From Candidatus Tumulicola sp. (GTDB lineage: Bacteria > Vulcanimicrobiota > Vulcanimicrobiia > Vulcanimicrobiales > Vulcanimicrobiaceae): a stretch of 64,000 nt of DNA. The notes below the pieces were generated by a model. It was not told the origin of the DNA and ran no database searches. It saw nothing but the letters and a program-made list of their open reading frames with translations. Both the position numbers and the translations under genes were made by a program. Below are positions 16,329-26,276 of this stretch, in pieces; position 1 is the stretch's first letter, and the number at the start of each line of letters is the position of its first letter. The stretch spans positions 221,072 to 285,071 of the forward strand of contig DASXDT010000002.1 in assembly GCA_036490475.1 (NCBI GenBank), written 5' to 3'.

Positions 16329-17335
16329 TTCTGTTCCAGGTGCCCGCCGAACTCGAAGCGCATGGCCGACAGCAACTTGTTTTGAAAGTCGGCATCTCCG
16401 CGCGAAGAAAATCGTTCGAATAGCGCGGACGCCAGGACCGGAACGGGAACCGCTTCGTCGATGGCCGCTTTGATCGTCCAGCGTCCTTCGCCAGAATCCG
16501 AGACTCGGCCGCCGAACTTCGAAAGCGCCGGATCGCCGTGCAGCGCCGAGGCCGTGAGGTCGAGGAGCCACGATGCAATCACGCTTCCGCGCCGCCAAAC
16601 CTCGGTGATATCCGGCAGATCGAGCTCGTATTTATAGAGATCGGGATCGCGCAGCGGCGTCGTCTCGGCGTTAACTTCTTGCTTCTGATTACCGACGTTG
16701 GCAGACTTCAATATGCCGAGGCCCTCAGCGTAGGCTGCCATGATTCCGTATTCGATACCGTTGTGCACCATCTTGACGAAGTGACCGGCGCCGTTCGCGC
16801 CGCAGTGCAGATAGCCGAGTTCGGCGCTAGTCGGCGCACCGTCGCGTCCCGGCGTGCGATCGATCGAGCCAATACCCGGAGCCAGCGTTTTAAAGATCGG
16901 ATCGAGGCGCTGCACGGCCTTGTCGGGACCACCGATCATCATGCAGTATCCGCGATCGAGCCCCCACACGCCGCCGCTCGTTCCGACATCGATGTAATCG
17001 ATGCCGGCCTCCGCTAATGCTCGCGCACGCCGGATATCGTCGACATAATATGAGTTTCCACCGTCGATCAACGCGTCGCCGCGCTGCAGTAGCGGCCGCA
17101 ACTCACCGATCGAGTCGTCGACGACGCCGGCCGGTACCATGAGCCACACGGAGCGTGGAGCGTCGAGCTGCTTGACGAACGACTCGACCGAGTCGGCGCC
17201 TTTAGCGCCATCTTTTGCCAGCGCGGCGACGGCATCGGCGTTACGATCGTAGACCACGCAAGTATGTCCGTCGCGCATCAAGCGGCGAACCATGTTAGCA
17301 CCCATTCGGCCGAGGCCGATCATACCGAGTTGCAT
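16325..17335 (-). CDS. gnd: 6-phosphogluconate dehydrogenase, decarboxylating (short type)
   Basis: 336 aa, the length of the short Gnd/YqeC-like form rather than the 470-aa form. Converts 6-phosphogluconate to ribulose-5-phosphate and CO2. Rossmann motif [32 protein letters not shown] and the active-site stretch [15 protein letters not shown] conserved segment [14 protein letters not shown] follows near the C-terminus. Starts at ATG 17335, one nucleotide after the pgi stop, and overlaps zwf by 4 nt. Confidence 0.95.
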   Translation of the reverse strand: MQLGMIGLGRMGANMVRRLMRDGHTCVVYDRNADAVAALAKDGAKGADSVESFVKQLDAPRSVWLMVPAGVVDDSIGELRPLLQRGDALIDGGNSYYVDDIRRARALAEAGIDYIDVGTSGGVWGLDRGYCMMIGGPDKAVQRLDPIFKTLAPGIGSIDRTPGRDGAPTSAELGYLHCGANGAGHFVKMVHNGIEYGIMAAYAEGLGILKSANVGNQKQEVNAETTPLRDPDLYKYELDLPDITEVWRRGSVIASWLLDLTASALHGDPALSKFGGRVSDSGEGRWTIKAAIDEAVPVPVLASALFERFSSRGDADFQNKLLSAMRFEFGGHLEQK

Positions 17336-17336
17336 G

Positions 17337-18977
17337 TTACGACTTCTCCTTGAGACGGCGGTACTGCCGGATAAGCGCGTTGGTGGAACTGTCGTGTGTA
17401 AGGTTTGGCTCGGTCGCCGCAGTCAGCTCCGGGATGATGTTTTTCGCTAACACTTTGCCCAGTTCGACGCCCCATTGATCGAATGAGTCGATGTGCCAAA
17501 TCGCGCCCTGCGTGAAAACGTTGTGCTCGTACAGAGCCACCAATTTGCCCAATGCTCTCGGATCGAGCCGTTCGAGGAGTAGGGTGTTCGTCGGCCGGTT
17601 GCCTTCGAACACGCGATGCGGCACCAGCCATTCAGGCGAGCCTTCGGCGCGAACTTCGTCGGGGGTCTTGCCGAATGCCAGCGCCTGTCCTTGCGCGAAT
17701 ACGTTCGACATCAAGATATCGTGATGCTCGCCGAGCGGGTTGAGGGTCTTTCCGAATCCGATGAGATCGCACGGAATCAGCCGCGTTCCTTGATGGATCA
17801 GTTGATAGAACGAGTGCTGTCCGTTCGTTCCGGGCTCGCCCCAATACACCGGACCGGTGTTGGCATCGACGGGAACGCCTTCGAGGGTCACATGCTTGCC
17901 GTTGCTCTCCATTGTGAGCTGTTGCAAGTACGCCGGAAAGCGCTTCAAGTATTGCTCGTACGGCAATACCGCGACGGTCTGCGCGTCGAAAAAGTCGTTG
18001 TACCAAACCGACAATAGACCCAATAGCACCGGTAAATTGCGCTCGAACGGCGCCGTGCGGAAATGTTCGTCGATTTCGTGGAAGCCGGCAAGCATATCCG
18101 TAAAGTTGTCGGGGCCGATGGCCAACATGGTCGTCAGGCCGATCGCCGAGTCCATCGAATAGCGGCCGCCGACCCAGTCCCAAAACTCGAACATGTTAGC
18201 GGTGTCGATGCCGAACTGAGCAACGCCGGGTCCGTTAGTGGACACGGCAACGAAATGTTTGGCGACCGACGACTCGTCGCCCAGCGCTTTAACCGACCAG
18301 TCGCGGGCGGTGTGCGCGTTCGTCATCGTTTCCAGCGTCGTGAACGTCTTCGAGGAGATCACGAAGAGCGTCTCGGCCGGATCGAGATGGCGAACGGCTT
18401 CGGCGAAATCGGTGCCATCGACGTTAGAGACGAAGCGGAACATCATATCGCGACGGCTATAGTGTTTGAGCGCCTCGTAGGCCATGACGGGTCCGAGATC
18501 GGAACCGCCGATGCCGACGTTCACGACGTTGACGATGCGCTTACCAGTATGGCCGAGCCATTTGCCGTCGCGAATCCGGTTCGAAAAATCGGCCATTTTG
18601 TCGAGCACGGCGTGCACGGCGGGAACGACGTTTTCGCCATCCGTTAGAATTTGCTCGTCTTTGGGAGCACGCAAGGCGACGTGCAAAACCGCACGCCGCT
18701 CGGAAACGTTTATCTTTTCTCCGGCAAACATGGCGTCGATGCGCTCGCGCAAGCCGCACGCCTCGGCCAGTTTCAGGAGCAACGAGATCGTCGTATCGTC
18801 GATGCGATTTTTGGAATAATCAAGATAGATGCCGGCGGCCTCAAGCGTCAATCGCTCGCCGCGCTGCGGATCGCCGGTGAAAAGCTCGCGTAGATGCTTG
18901 CCGGCGATCGCAGCATGGTGATCGCTGAGCGCGGTCCAAGCCGCGGATTCGGCTTGCGACCGCGTCGACGTGGTCAT
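17337..18977 (-). CDS. pgi: Glucose-6-phosphate isomerase
   Basis: 546 aa, the usual length of the large bacterial form. Interconverts glucose-6-P and fructose-6-P. Signatures: [60 protein letters not shown] with the catalytic His, and [10 protein letters not shown] near the C-terminus. First gene of pgi-gnd-zwf, so the cluster steers glucose-6-P to glycolysis or to NADPH production. Confidence 0.97.
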   Translation of the reverse strand: MTTSTRSQAESAAWTALSDHHAAIAGKHLRELFTGDPQRGERLTLEAAGIYLDYSKNRIDDTTISLLLKLAEACGLRERIDAMFAGEKINVSERRAVLHVALRAPKDEQILTDGENVVPAVHAVLDKMADFSNRIRDGKWLGHTGKRIVNVVNVGIGGSDLGPVMAYEALKHYSRRDMMFRFVSNVDGTDFAEAVRHLDPAETLFVISSKTFTTLETMTNAHTARDWSVKALGDESSVAKHFVAVSTNGPGVAQFGIDTANMFEFWDWVGGRYSMDSAIGLTTMLAIGPDNFTDMLAGFHEIDEHFRTAPFERNLPVLLGLLSVWYNDFFDAQTVAVLPYEQYLKRFPAYLQQLTMESNGKHVTLEGVPVDANTGPVYWGEPGTNGQHSFYQLIHQGTRLIPCDLIGFGKTLNPLGEHHDILMSNVFAQGQALAFGKTPDEVRAEGSPEWLVPHRVFEGNRPTNTLLLERLDPRALGKLVALYEHNVFTQGAIWHIDSFDQWGVELGKVLAKNIIPELTAATEPNLTHDSSTNALIRQYRRLKEKS

Positions 18978-18998
18978 GATCGTGCCTACCTCTTCTTT

Positions 18999-19856
18999 TT
19001 ACGTTGCTAGGTACATCGTGCGCTCGGGGATATCGAGCGTAAAGACTTTATCGCTCCAAAAATTGTTACCGACGTTGCAGTCGTACACGAGATCTTCGAA
19101 GACTACGGTGGGATTGTGTAACACAGCGCCGGACGCCGCACTCAGAGCGAGCGATGGGATTGTGGTTTCGATCCCGTCGCCGAGCGGCGTTTTGACATGT
19201 CGCAGTCCCGGTGCGTTTAGGTTCACACCCATCTTTTTGGCGAACCGGCGGTCGATAAGAATTTGCGGGAATCCGGTGTTGACGACGCACGTACCGGTTT
19301 GCCCGTTGCCGAGATCGAATTGGGCAAACAGGCCAAGCGCGATGCCGAGTTCGTCTTGCAACACCAGCGGTACGCGAATCGCCGCTCTGCGCCGTTCCGG
19401 AAAACTCATCGCGTCTTCGATCGTAATCTGGTTGGCATGATAATCGAACGTCGCGGTTACCGTGCGGAACGCGGTCGCCGAAACGATTCCTTGATTGGGA
19501 CTTCCATCCAGCCCGTCCCAGATGCCGACGGTCGGATTGTCGAGCTTATACTCGCCGAGCGCGAGCGATACCACCGTGCCGATCGGCAGGTCGACCCGCT
19601 GACCTGTAAGGCTCAAGGTGACGTATTTTCCGTAGAGGTTGATTTCGCGCGTACCGAGATGGCGAGAGAGCACGTCGACGCCCGCCCCAAGGTCGACCAG
19701 CATCGGCGCAGCTTGGTTGTTGACGGTGGCTTGCACGGTCAACGCGCCCCCCGTCATCGTAAATGGAATGTGCTCGATGGCCCGCGCGGTCCATGGAACC
19801 GCGGCAGCCACTGCGCACGCAAAAAAGGCCGTGAGCCGAAGAACTACCCATCGCAT
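18999..19856 (-). CDS. Secreted retropepsin-like protein with altered catalytic triads
   Basis: 285 aa with a signal peptide (WVVLRLTAFFACAVAAAVPWTARA). The fold repeats that of bacterial aspartyl-protease-like proteins, but the first box reads D55-L-G (MLVDLGAGVDVLS) instead of DTG, and the second reads N193-T-G (CVVNTGFPQILID), so the second catalytic Asp is replaced by Asn. This suggests a pseudoprotease or binding protein. It is 21 bp upstream of pgi in the same direction, with no obvious metabolic link. Compare the active-looking double-domain protein at 10480. Confidence 0.75.
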   Translation of the reverse strand: MRWVVLRLTAFFACAVAAAVPWTARAIEHIPFTMTGGALTVQATVNNQAAPMLVDLGAGVDVLSRHLGTREINLYGKYVTLSLTGQRVDLPIGTVVSLALGEYKLDNPTVGIWDGLDGSPNQGIVSATAFRTVTATFDYHANQITIEDAMSFPERRRAAIRVPLVLQDELGIALGLFAQFDLGNGQTGTCVVNTGFPQILIDRRFAKKMGVNLNAPGLRHVKTPLGDGIETTIPSLALSAASGAVLHNPTVVFEDLVYDCNVGNNFWSDKVFTLDIPERTMYLAT

Positions 19857-19905
19857 GGGCGGCTGCTTCGCTTATCGGCCCGACCGCTCCGCCCCAAGAT
19901 ACGCA

Positions 19906-19938
19906 AAGAGAGGCTACCGCATCGCGGTAACCTCTCTT
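19906..19938 (-). terminator. Strong stem-loop terminator
   Basis: Fifteen paired positions with one mismatch around an ATC loop: AAGAGAGG.TACCGC pairs with GCGGTA.CCTCTCTT. On the minus strand it ends in CTCTCTTTGCG. It lies 23 bp after the stop of the small helical protein at 19961 and before the retropepsin-like gene, so it would end that short transcript. Confidence 0.7.
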
Positions 19939-19960
19939 CCCCATTCACGCTAGTCTCTCG

Positions 19961-20182
19961 CTAGGTCGCGTCGCGTACATTCCTCTTGGCCTCATCGTAG
20001 CTGGCCTGTGTCGATTCCTTCACCTGATTCGCCACCGAACCGACTTTCTCGCCTGGCGTCATCTGATCGCCTGCAACGTCGCGTTTTACTTGTTCCGCTT
20101 CGGCGTTACTCCGATGCGTCGCCTCAGCGATCGCGTCCTTAACGTCCTTCACTCCCTTGACGATCTCGTCTTTTAATCCCAT
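19961..20182 (-). CDS. Small hydrophilic helical protein (CsbD/LEA-like character)
   Basis: 73 aa starting at ATG 20182, chosen because GGAAGGTGGAACGA directly precedes it; an extension to 20263 has no ribosome site. The sequence is highly charged with heptad-like Val/Ala spacing (KDEIVKGVKDVKDAIAEAT, KVGSVANQVKESTQ). It resembles small stress-induced CsbD or LEA-type proteins in character, but I cannot assign a family. A strong terminator follows, so it is likely a single-gene transcript. Confidence 0.6.
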   Translation of the reverse strand: MGLKDEIVKGVKDVKDAIAEATHRSNAEAEQVKRDVAGDQMTPGEKVGSVANQVKESTQASYDEAKRNVRDAT

Positions 20183-20324
20183 TCGTTCCACCTTCCACTC
20201 GGCTCGGTCGTACGTTGCCTCAATCGTTGTGTAACTGTCGTACCCGCCGACCCACGATCTCAACCGTTACGGCGAATGCTGAGGATTAACCGACAATACG
20301 TGCTTAACGTTATGGAGTCGCCGA

Positions 20325-20561
20325 TCATCCGCTCTCCGTAACCGACATCATCAGATTACACTCGCGGCAAACCGGCACGAGCTTATCTTGCGCGCGCCGG
20401 ACATTCCAATCCATCGGCCCGTCCCACACGCCTTCGGTCTCTCCCCACGAGCCGCTTTCGCCCCACGATGGAGCGTCGGCAGTTGAAGAACAATTCTTTT
20501 TGCCGGCGTGCGGGGTTGCCTTACAGCCCGAAACGTCGCATCCGCAGTGTACAGTCGGCAT
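20325..20561 (-). CDS. Small cysteine-rich, probably zinc-binding protein
   Basis: 78 aa from ATG at 20561, supported by AGGAGGG with a 5-nt spacer. Cysteines at 6, 8, 13 and 24 (HCGCDVSGC...C) and a C-terminal C65-x2-C68 (VCRECN) suggest a split zinc site. The middle holds a Trp-rich repeat (WGESGSWGETEGVWDG). Family unknown. It is divergent from the DUF2188-like gene. Confidence 0.6.
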   Translation of the reverse strand: MPTVHCGCDVSGCKATPHAGKKNCSSTADAPSWGESGSWGETEGVWDGPMDWNVRRAQDKLVPVCRECNLMMSVTESG

Positions 20562-20833
20562 GAAAGCCCTCCTATTTCGACGAGGCACGTTAATGCGGTT
20601 TGCGTTCGTCGTCGAACTGCTGTTGCTCTGCTGGGCGCCGCGGCCCGCAGATCTTCGTTCGTGGATGATGTCCGGCGTTGCCGGTGGCAGGACACCTCCG
20701 AGGCCGTCCTACCCGGACGGTTGGCCATTCAATCGCTGTGACGTAAACGCTGGTAGCAGCAACACTATGGTATGATGGACGTAGCGTATTCATCCTAAAC
20801 CGAAGTCTCGCTTATAAAGCGAAAGGAGTCCAC

Positions 20834-21058
20834 GTGCCTCGAGGCCGTCTCAGCAAGAATAATTTTTACGTGGAACGCCGCCCCGGCGGGGATTACACCG
20901 CCCGGCGTGGCGGCTCGGAGCGAGCCAGTTACATCGGCGAAACGCAAGGAGAGGCTGCGCGCAAAGCGCACGCCGGCGACCCGAATGCCGAAGTGTTTGG
21001 CTTACGCCTTCGCGCCCGCAACGGCGAACCGGCCGGAATATGGCGTAAATTGTTCTGA
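20834..21058 (+). CDS. DUF2188-like small protein
   Basis: 74 aa from GTG at 20834 with AAAGGAG at 20822-20828. The layout VERRPGGDYTARRGGSERAS...TQGEAARKAH...GDPNAEVFGLRLRARNGE matches DUF2188 proteins, which carry a W/Y-x-V-R-x-G-x-x-R segment followed by a helix and a strand. Function unknown. TCGCTT-ATA-AAGCGA (20808-20822) forms a small hairpin right before the ribosome-binding site and could affect translation. Confidence 0.6.
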   Translation: MPRGRLSKNNFYVERRPGGDYTARRGGSERASYIGETQGEAARKAHAGDPNAEVFGLRLRARNGEPAGIWRKLF

Positions 21059-21180
21059 GCCTACAGCGGCCCGCTTAGCCGCATTCGCAACGCGTGCGTA
21101 ACGAACCGAGTAGTAGTTTTGGGGCGACGTCCCTCCCCCTTTAGCGGTTAATCGCCTTCCGAAAGCCAAACAAGCGATCC

Positions 21181-21285
21181 ATGATTGAGCCGCCGATTAT
21201 GGTGCTCGGTGCTACCCTCGGGGGCATAGCCGGAGTCGCTGAACCGCTCGCAGGGATTCTCGTCGCAATTAAGGTTTTTTTGTAA
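21181..21285 (+). CDS. Possible 34-aa hydrophobic peptide upstream of the BTAD regulator
   Basis: An ATG at 21181 opens a 34-codon frame encoding MIEPPIMVLGATLGG followed by IAGVAEPLAGILVAIKVFL, ending at TAA 21283-21285, 7 nt before the regulator ATG. It reads like a single membrane helix with Gly/Ala spacing. No strong Shine-Dalgarno precedes it. The regulator lacks a well-placed ribosome site of its own, so translational coupling is possible. It may equally be chance. Confidence 0.35.
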   Translation: MIEPPIMVLGATLGGIAGVAEPLAGILVAIKVFL

Positions 21286-21292
21286 CCCAATA

Positions 21293-24200
21293 ATGGCTAA
21301 GCCGCTCGAGCAACCCGCATCGCACGAAACGCTGGAAATCCGACTCTTCGGACAGCTCGAGATTCGGCGCGGCGGTGTACCCGTCGTATTTTCGACGCCG
21401 CGCAAGTCGCTCGAAGTACTGGCCTATCTTCTGCTCAACCGCAGCGCGCCTGCCGGCCGAGAATACCTGGCGTTCATGCTCTATCCCGACGACGAGGAGT
21501 CATCGGCTCGGGCGAAATTGCGCGCGACGCTCAACGACATGCCGAAGATTTTGCCCGCACCCTTCGCGCAGTACGTGATCGTCGACAGCGATAAGGTGCG
21601 ATGGAATCCGGACGCGCCGCTATGGTTGGACGTCGATGCATTCGGAGCTGCCGCTGCGGATCCGCAACGCCATGCGGACGCCATCGATCTCTATCGCGGC
21701 GACCTCTTACCGCAGATATACGACGAGTGGATCGAAGCGCCGCGCGAAACGTATCGCAACGCATACGTGCGTTGCCTCGACTCCGCTATTGCGGCGGCCC
21801 GATCCAAAGCCGATTTTCCCGCTGCGATCGAAGCCGCGCGCAAGGCGCTGACCATCGATCCCTGGCGAGAGGATGTCGTGCGCCGAATCGTGTCGATTCG
21901 ATATCAGAGCGGCGACCGCGCCGGAGCGCTCACCGAGCACGACGCATTCGTAAAACGTCTACGAACCGAAATGGATGCCGAGCCGATGGCCGAGACGATC
22001 GCGCTAGCCGATCGAATTCGCAAGGGCCTCGAGCCCACGGACGAGCCGGAAACCCTGGCGCCGTCGCCCTCGGCCACGCCCGTATTGCCATTCGTGGGCC
22101 GCGAAGACGAGTTCGCCGAGTTGATCGATGGTTGGAGCCGCGCGGTACAGCGTCAAGGAAACATCGCCTTCGTCGGCGGTGAAGGCGGGATTGGTAAGTC
22201 ACGCCTTTCGCTCGAATTTGCACACGCCGTCGAAGATCGCGGCGGCCGCGTGTTAAGCGGCGCGACGAGTTTCCCAGAAGCGATGCCCTACGAGGCAGTG
22301 ACCGACGCGCTGCGTTCCGCAATACCGCTATTGAGTGCGTTGCCGCAGAACCAAACGTTGGCAACGCTTGCAACGATCGTGCCCGAGTTGCGCCGTCGCT
22401 TCACGCTACCCGAGCTTGCGCAGTTGGCAGCCGATAGCGAACGAATTCGACTCTTCGACGCCGTAGCCCGAGCGCTCACCGACCTCGCCGCGCAACGCCC
22501 TTTGCTGTGCATACTCGAGGACCTGCAGTGGGCGCAGCAAGCCACGTGCGACATGTTGGAATTTCTAACTCGCCGTATCGCCGGAACGCGGATCATGCTC
22601 TTGATCACCTATCGAAACGACGAGATGCCGTCTTCGCATCCGCTGCACAAGGTGCGCGCGGTCGCGCAAAGAGCGGCCGGGATCACCAGCATTACGCTTC
22701 GCCGGTTAGACGCAAACGATATCGCGAAAATGCATTCCCTGCTCGGCGCCGCTGCGAAGCTCGGCGTCGCCGAACTCGCCGAGGTGTCTGCGGGTCATCC
22801 GCACTTTTTGACGCAGCTAATCCTCGAAGGCCGTGAAGATCCCGGAGCGACGGTTTCCGAGACGATCGAACTCGCGTTAGGACGCCGCCTCGAACGGCTT
22901 TCGGACCAAGCACGTACCGCAGCAGAGATTGCTGCTTATATGGGCGACTACTTTTCGATCGATGCCGTTCGGGAAGTGAGCGCCTGGGACGATACGACCC
23001 TAGGGAACGCGCTCGACGAACTGCTCGACCGTCGAATCGTGCGCGAAAACCCGGCACGCAGCCTATTCGATTACGCGTTCGCGCATCACGCAATACAACA
23101 AGCGATCGTTAAGGATGTTCCGCCGCAACGCGCGGCGACGCGCCGGCGACGAATCGCGCGCGTCCTAGAAAGCCTGTATCTGGAGCACGCACCGGAACTC
23201 GTTACGTCGATCGCTCGACAATACGATCTTGCCGGCGACGCGGAAAACGCCGCTCGACGATATCTCGATGCGGTTCGCTATTTGATCTCGGTCGGCGCCC
23301 TCGAGGAGGCGGGGGACCTCGCCGAGCGAGGCACCGAACTCGCGACCGAGCCGCGCCGATTAGTCGATCTTCGTTTCGAGCGCGTCACGGTCGAGTCGCG
23401 CCGAGGCGATCGTGACGCCTGGGAACGAGCCCTTGATGCTCTCGAAGCAGCGGTCGCCGCCGATGGTGATCCAGAAAAATCGCGGCTCGCACTATTGCGA
23501 CGCTTCGAATTCGCCGACAACAGCAACGACACAGAAACCGAGTCGCGAATCATCGAACGGCTGCGCGCTGCCGTAGACGGATCCGACCCGCATTGGCTGG
23601 CGCAGCTGCGGCTCGCCGAGTCGACGGCCTCGTACGACGCCGGACATTTGGCCGAGGCGGCAACCGCTGCCGAACATAGCCTGGCTGCATGCCGCGAAGC
23701 AGGCGACGTGGAGATGGAAACGCGCGTACTTCTGCAGCTCGCGGCCGTGCAAGCGGAACGAGGCAATTTTTCCGAGGCCGATCGCGTTCTCGAGCAGACG
23801 CGAGCCGTCGTCGAGCGATCGTCAAGTCCGCAAGTACGGCTCAATGCGTTACGCAGTGAGTGGCCGATCGTGTATCGCCAACGGCGATCGGAGCGCGCCG
23901 CCGAAGTCGCTGCCGAGCTGCTCGCACTGGCCGAACAAATCGGCGATCGACCGACGCAAGGGCGCGCGCACGACCGCCTCGCGGTTTCTTTGACTGCAAC
24001 GGGTCGCGACGTCGCGTCCGCGCGACGACATTGGGATCAAAGTCGCGAACTGACCGAAGAGAGTGGTCAAATCGCCTTCGCAGCCGGCAGCTTATCGAAC
24101 GCGGCGGTTCTCGAAACGAAGCTTGGCTTTTTCGAACGAGGTCTCGAGTTGACCGAACGCTCGCTAGAAGCGTTCGAGAAGGCGGGGTTGCCACGCGGGT

Positions 24201-24775
24201 TGGCCGTCATTCTCGACAATCTCGTTTTATTGCGTGCGTACACCGGCCGGTTCGACGGAGCGCGTGAAGCCGCACGACGTGCCTCGGAGCTCGCGGACGA
24301 ACTCGATTTTGCGATGCAGAAAGCTTCGATCGTGGAGAACCTGGCGTTTGTGGAGGCGCAAACCGGGGACTTCGAACTGGCGATCGCACTGGCGGAAGAA
24401 TCGGTCGAGCGTCGCAAGGCGTTTGAACCGAACGTGTGGTCGTGTAAAACGTTGGCGGACATGGCGATTTGGCAAGCCAACGTTGGAAATCTGCCGGCCG
24501 CGCGAGAGGCCATCCGGCTGTTGTACGAGCACGAAGACGACATCGTTCGTTCGACCGACTTTCCGACGTATTGCTACTGGGCAGCGGCGCAGATATTTCA
24601 TCTGGACGGGCGCTCCACCGATGAGCGCCGAGCGCTACAAAAGGGGCGCCAGATCATGCAAACGATGGTTCAGGAGCTCGATGATGTCGATCGCGCGCAA
24701 TATCTTGGAATTCCTTGGCACGCCGACATTATACGCGCGAGCGACTCGAACGAGTGGCCGTCCCCGCCGCGCTGA
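21293..24775 (+). CDS. BTAD/AAA ATPase/TPR transcriptional regulator (SARP-LAL-like)
   Basis: 1160 aa. An N-terminal winged-helix-type region (about 14-95; IRLFGQLEIRRGGVPVVF, then RKSLEVLAYLLLNR) is followed by a BTAD domain (about 110-245; LYRGDLLPQIYDEW, WREDVVRRIVSI). A STAND/AAA ATPase comes next, with Walker A GGEGGIGKS (295-303) and Walker B LLCILEDLQWA (404-414). The C-terminal 500 residues are TPR-type helical repeats (NAAVLETKLGFFERGLELTE, VENLAFVEAQTGDFELA). Such proteins are large ATP-dependent transcription activators with sensory TPRs. Neighbours do not reveal the target. Confidence 0.88.
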   Translation: MAKPLEQPASHETLEIRLFGQLEIRRGGVPVVFSTPRKSLEVLAYLLLNRSAPAGREYLAFMLYPDDEESSARAKLRATLNDMPKILPAPFAQYVIVDSDKVRWNPDAPLWLDVDAFGAAAADPQRHADAIDLYRGDLLPQIYDEWIEAPRETYRNAYVRCLDSAIAAARSKADFPAAIEAARKALTIDPWREDVVRRIVSIRYQSGDRAGALTEHDAFVKRLRTEMDAEPMAETIALADRIRKGLEPTDEPETLAPSPSATPVLPFVGREDEFAELIDGWSRAVQRQGNIAFVGGEGGIGKSRLSLEFAHAVEDRGGRVLSGATSFPEAMPYEAVTDALRSAIPLLSALPQNQTLATLATIVPELRRRFTLPELAQLAADSERIRLFDAVARALTDLAAQRPLLCILEDLQWAQQATCDMLEFLTRRIAGTRIMLLITYRNDEMPSSHPLHKVRAVAQRAAGITSITLRRLDANDIAKMHSLLGAAAKLGVAELAEVSAGHPHFLTQLILEGREDPGATVSETIELALGRRLERLSDQARTAAEIAAYMGDYFSIDAVREVSAWDDTTLGNALDELLDRRIVRENPARSLFDYAFAHHAIQQAIVKDVPPQRAATRRRRIARVLESLYLEHAPELVTSIARQYDLAGDAENAARRYLDAVRYLISVGALEEAGDLAERGTELATEPRRLVDLRFERVTVESRRGDRDAWERALDALEAAVAADGDPEKSRLALLRRFEFADNSNDTETESRIIERLRAAVDGSDPHWLAQLRLAESTASYDAGHLAEAATAAEHSLAACREAGDVEMETRVLLQLAAVQAERGNFSEADRVLEQTRAVVERSSSPQVRLNALRSEWPIVYRQRRSERAAEVAAELLALAEQIGDRPTQGRAHDRLAVSLTATGRDVASARRHWDQSRELTEESGQIAFAAGSLSNAAVLETKLGFFERGLELTERSLEAFEKAGLPRGLAVILDNLVLLRAYTGRFDGAREAARRASELADELDFAMQKASIVENLAFVEAQTGDFELAIALAEESVERRKAFEPNVWSCKTLADMAIWQANVGNLPAAREAIRLLYEHEDDIVRSTDFPTYCYWAAAQIFHLDGRSTDERRALQKGRQIMQTMVQELDDVDRAQYLGIPWHADIIRASDSNEWPSPPR

Positions 24776-24947
24776 GAAAGCGGGCGGCTCCCGCCGAAGG
24801 CGCAACACGAAACGCTGCTTGCTCGTTCCGTGCCCTCCGTGCGAGAGCCGACCACATCTTGCCCGCTGCTTCCTACTGGGCCGACGCCAACCGGACGATC
24901 CGGGAACGACGAGGGCTGCGATGGCGGCGTTGGAGCAACGATAGCAA

Positions 24948-24975
24948 ACACGCCGTACGAAAACGTACGGCGTGT
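24948..24975. terminator. Bidirectional stem-loop terminator between convergent genes
   Basis: A perfect 12-bp inverted repeat ACACGCCGTACG-AAAA-CGTACGGCGTGT sits between the regulator (stop 24775) and the sedolisin-like gene (stop 25017). CATTTT follows on the plus strand and TTTGCTAT on the minus strand. Confidence 0.75.
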
Positions 24976-25016
24976 CATTTTGGATTGGGTCGCTCGTCCC
25001 GAGAAGAGAAAGCGAA

Positions 25017-26276
25017 CTAGAGGGCTTTGATCGTCTTAGGCGTCCCCCAGCCGGTCGGCCCCGAATAGGCTCCGAACTGGCCGGTACCGGCCGTGCAGAG
25101 ATAACTGCCGCCGCAGCTTCCATCGTTGCCGGTTTTGACGGGATGCAGACGCTTTTTCATCTGCTTTGCCGACATCTGCCAAATGGATTGTCCGGCGTTG
25201 AGCTTCGACGCGTTGCCGGCCAAGGCAACCACGCCCGCGACCAGCGGCGACGCGGCGCTGGTACCGCACTCATAGAACCATCCACCGTATAGACCCGAGT
25301 ACATTGCGACGCCCGGCGAGCATCCGGCTTCGGCCGAGATATCGGCAGCCGTCCTGTACGAGCATCCGGGATCGGATTGCCACGAGGGTTTGGCTACGGC
25401 CGTCCCAACCACCGATGCGCTGCCACATCCCGCGCTCGCGCCGTTCCAGGCGCTTTCGGTAAATTTGTTACCGCTCGCCTCCAACTGCGTGCCACCGACG
25501 GCGATGACCGACGAAAGGATTGCGGGGCCGCCGATTTCACCGTATCCACCATCCCCCGATGCCGCTAAGTATGCGATACCTTTGGTATTGAAATAGTTCG
25601 CGAAATTCGGATCGCCGCATGTCGAATCGCCGTAGCAGCCCCAACTGTTGCTGAGAATCTTCGCACCCAGGGTAACGGCGGTCGCTTCGGCTTTTTCCAT
25701 GTCGCTAATCGAGCCGTCCGCTTCCATCACGTAGATCGTACATTTTGGACAGGTTGCGGAGACCATGTCGAAATCGAGCGCGGTCTCGACGCACCAGCCA
25801 AAGTCTTCACAGCTATTTGGATAGTTCGACTGCTGGCCGCTGGAGTTATAGCGCTGGATATTCGCGGTACCGAGGCCATATTCTGTACGGTAGGTAGCCA
25901 CGTCGCTGGCAGCGGCCGAGTAGTCGCCGTTTTCGATCAGCGCTACAACCGTGTTCGTACCTTTGTTCAGTTTCTTGGTTAAGCCGTATGCTTCTTCGAT
26001 CTGTTGAGCCGTGAAACCGCACGACGACGACGGGTTGCACATTGCCGGGACGTCCAGCACGCGCAACGCAAAACACGACGGCTTACCGACGACTTGCGGG
26101 CAGTCGGGCCTCGCCTGATGTTTCACGAGCCATTCCGGCGGCGCGTGCTTCGCGCTTGTAAAAACGCCTTGCGACGCGGATGTACCCGGCACGTTCGACG
26201 ACGAACTGCCGGCACTACAAGCGGAGATAGTTAGCGCCGCTATCAGCGCGGCTCCAATCCTAAACGATACCCTCAT
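25017..26276 (-). CDS. Sedolisin-like (S53) serine-carboxyl peptidase, lipoprotein
   Basis: 419 aa from ATG at 26276, preceded by AAAGGAG with an 8-nt spacer; an upstream in-frame start is less good. The signal ends at a lipobox (LTISAC). The family catalytic Glu-x3-Asp pair is likely in CVETALDFDM, the oxyanion Asp in AASGDGGYG, and the nucleophile in CGTSAASPLVAG. The core resembles both subtilases and sedolisins; the E-x3-D plus SGD pattern favours S53. Several extra cysteines suggest disulfides. Probably an extracellular or periplasmic protease, often acid-active in this family. Confidence 0.82.
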   Translation of the reverse strand: MRVSFRIGAALIAALTISACSAGSSSSNVPGTSASQGVFTSAKHAPPEWLVKHQARPDCPQVVGKPSCFALRVLDVPAMCNPSSSCGFTAQQIEEAYGLTKKLNKGTNTVVALIENGDYSAAASDVATYRTEYGLGTANIQRYNSSGQQSNYPNSCEDFGWCVETALDFDMVSATCPKCTIYVMEADGSISDMEKAEATAVTLGAKILSNSWGCYGDSTCGDPNFANYFNTKGIAYLAASGDGGYGEIGGPAILSSVIAVGGTQLEASGNKFTESAWNGASAGCGSASVVGTAVAKPSWQSDPGCSYRTAADISAEAGCSPGVAMYSGLYGGWFYECGTSAASPLVAGVVALAGNASKLNAGQSIWQMSAKQMKKRLHPVKTGNDGSCGGSYLCTAGTGQFGAYSGPTGWGTPKTIKAL

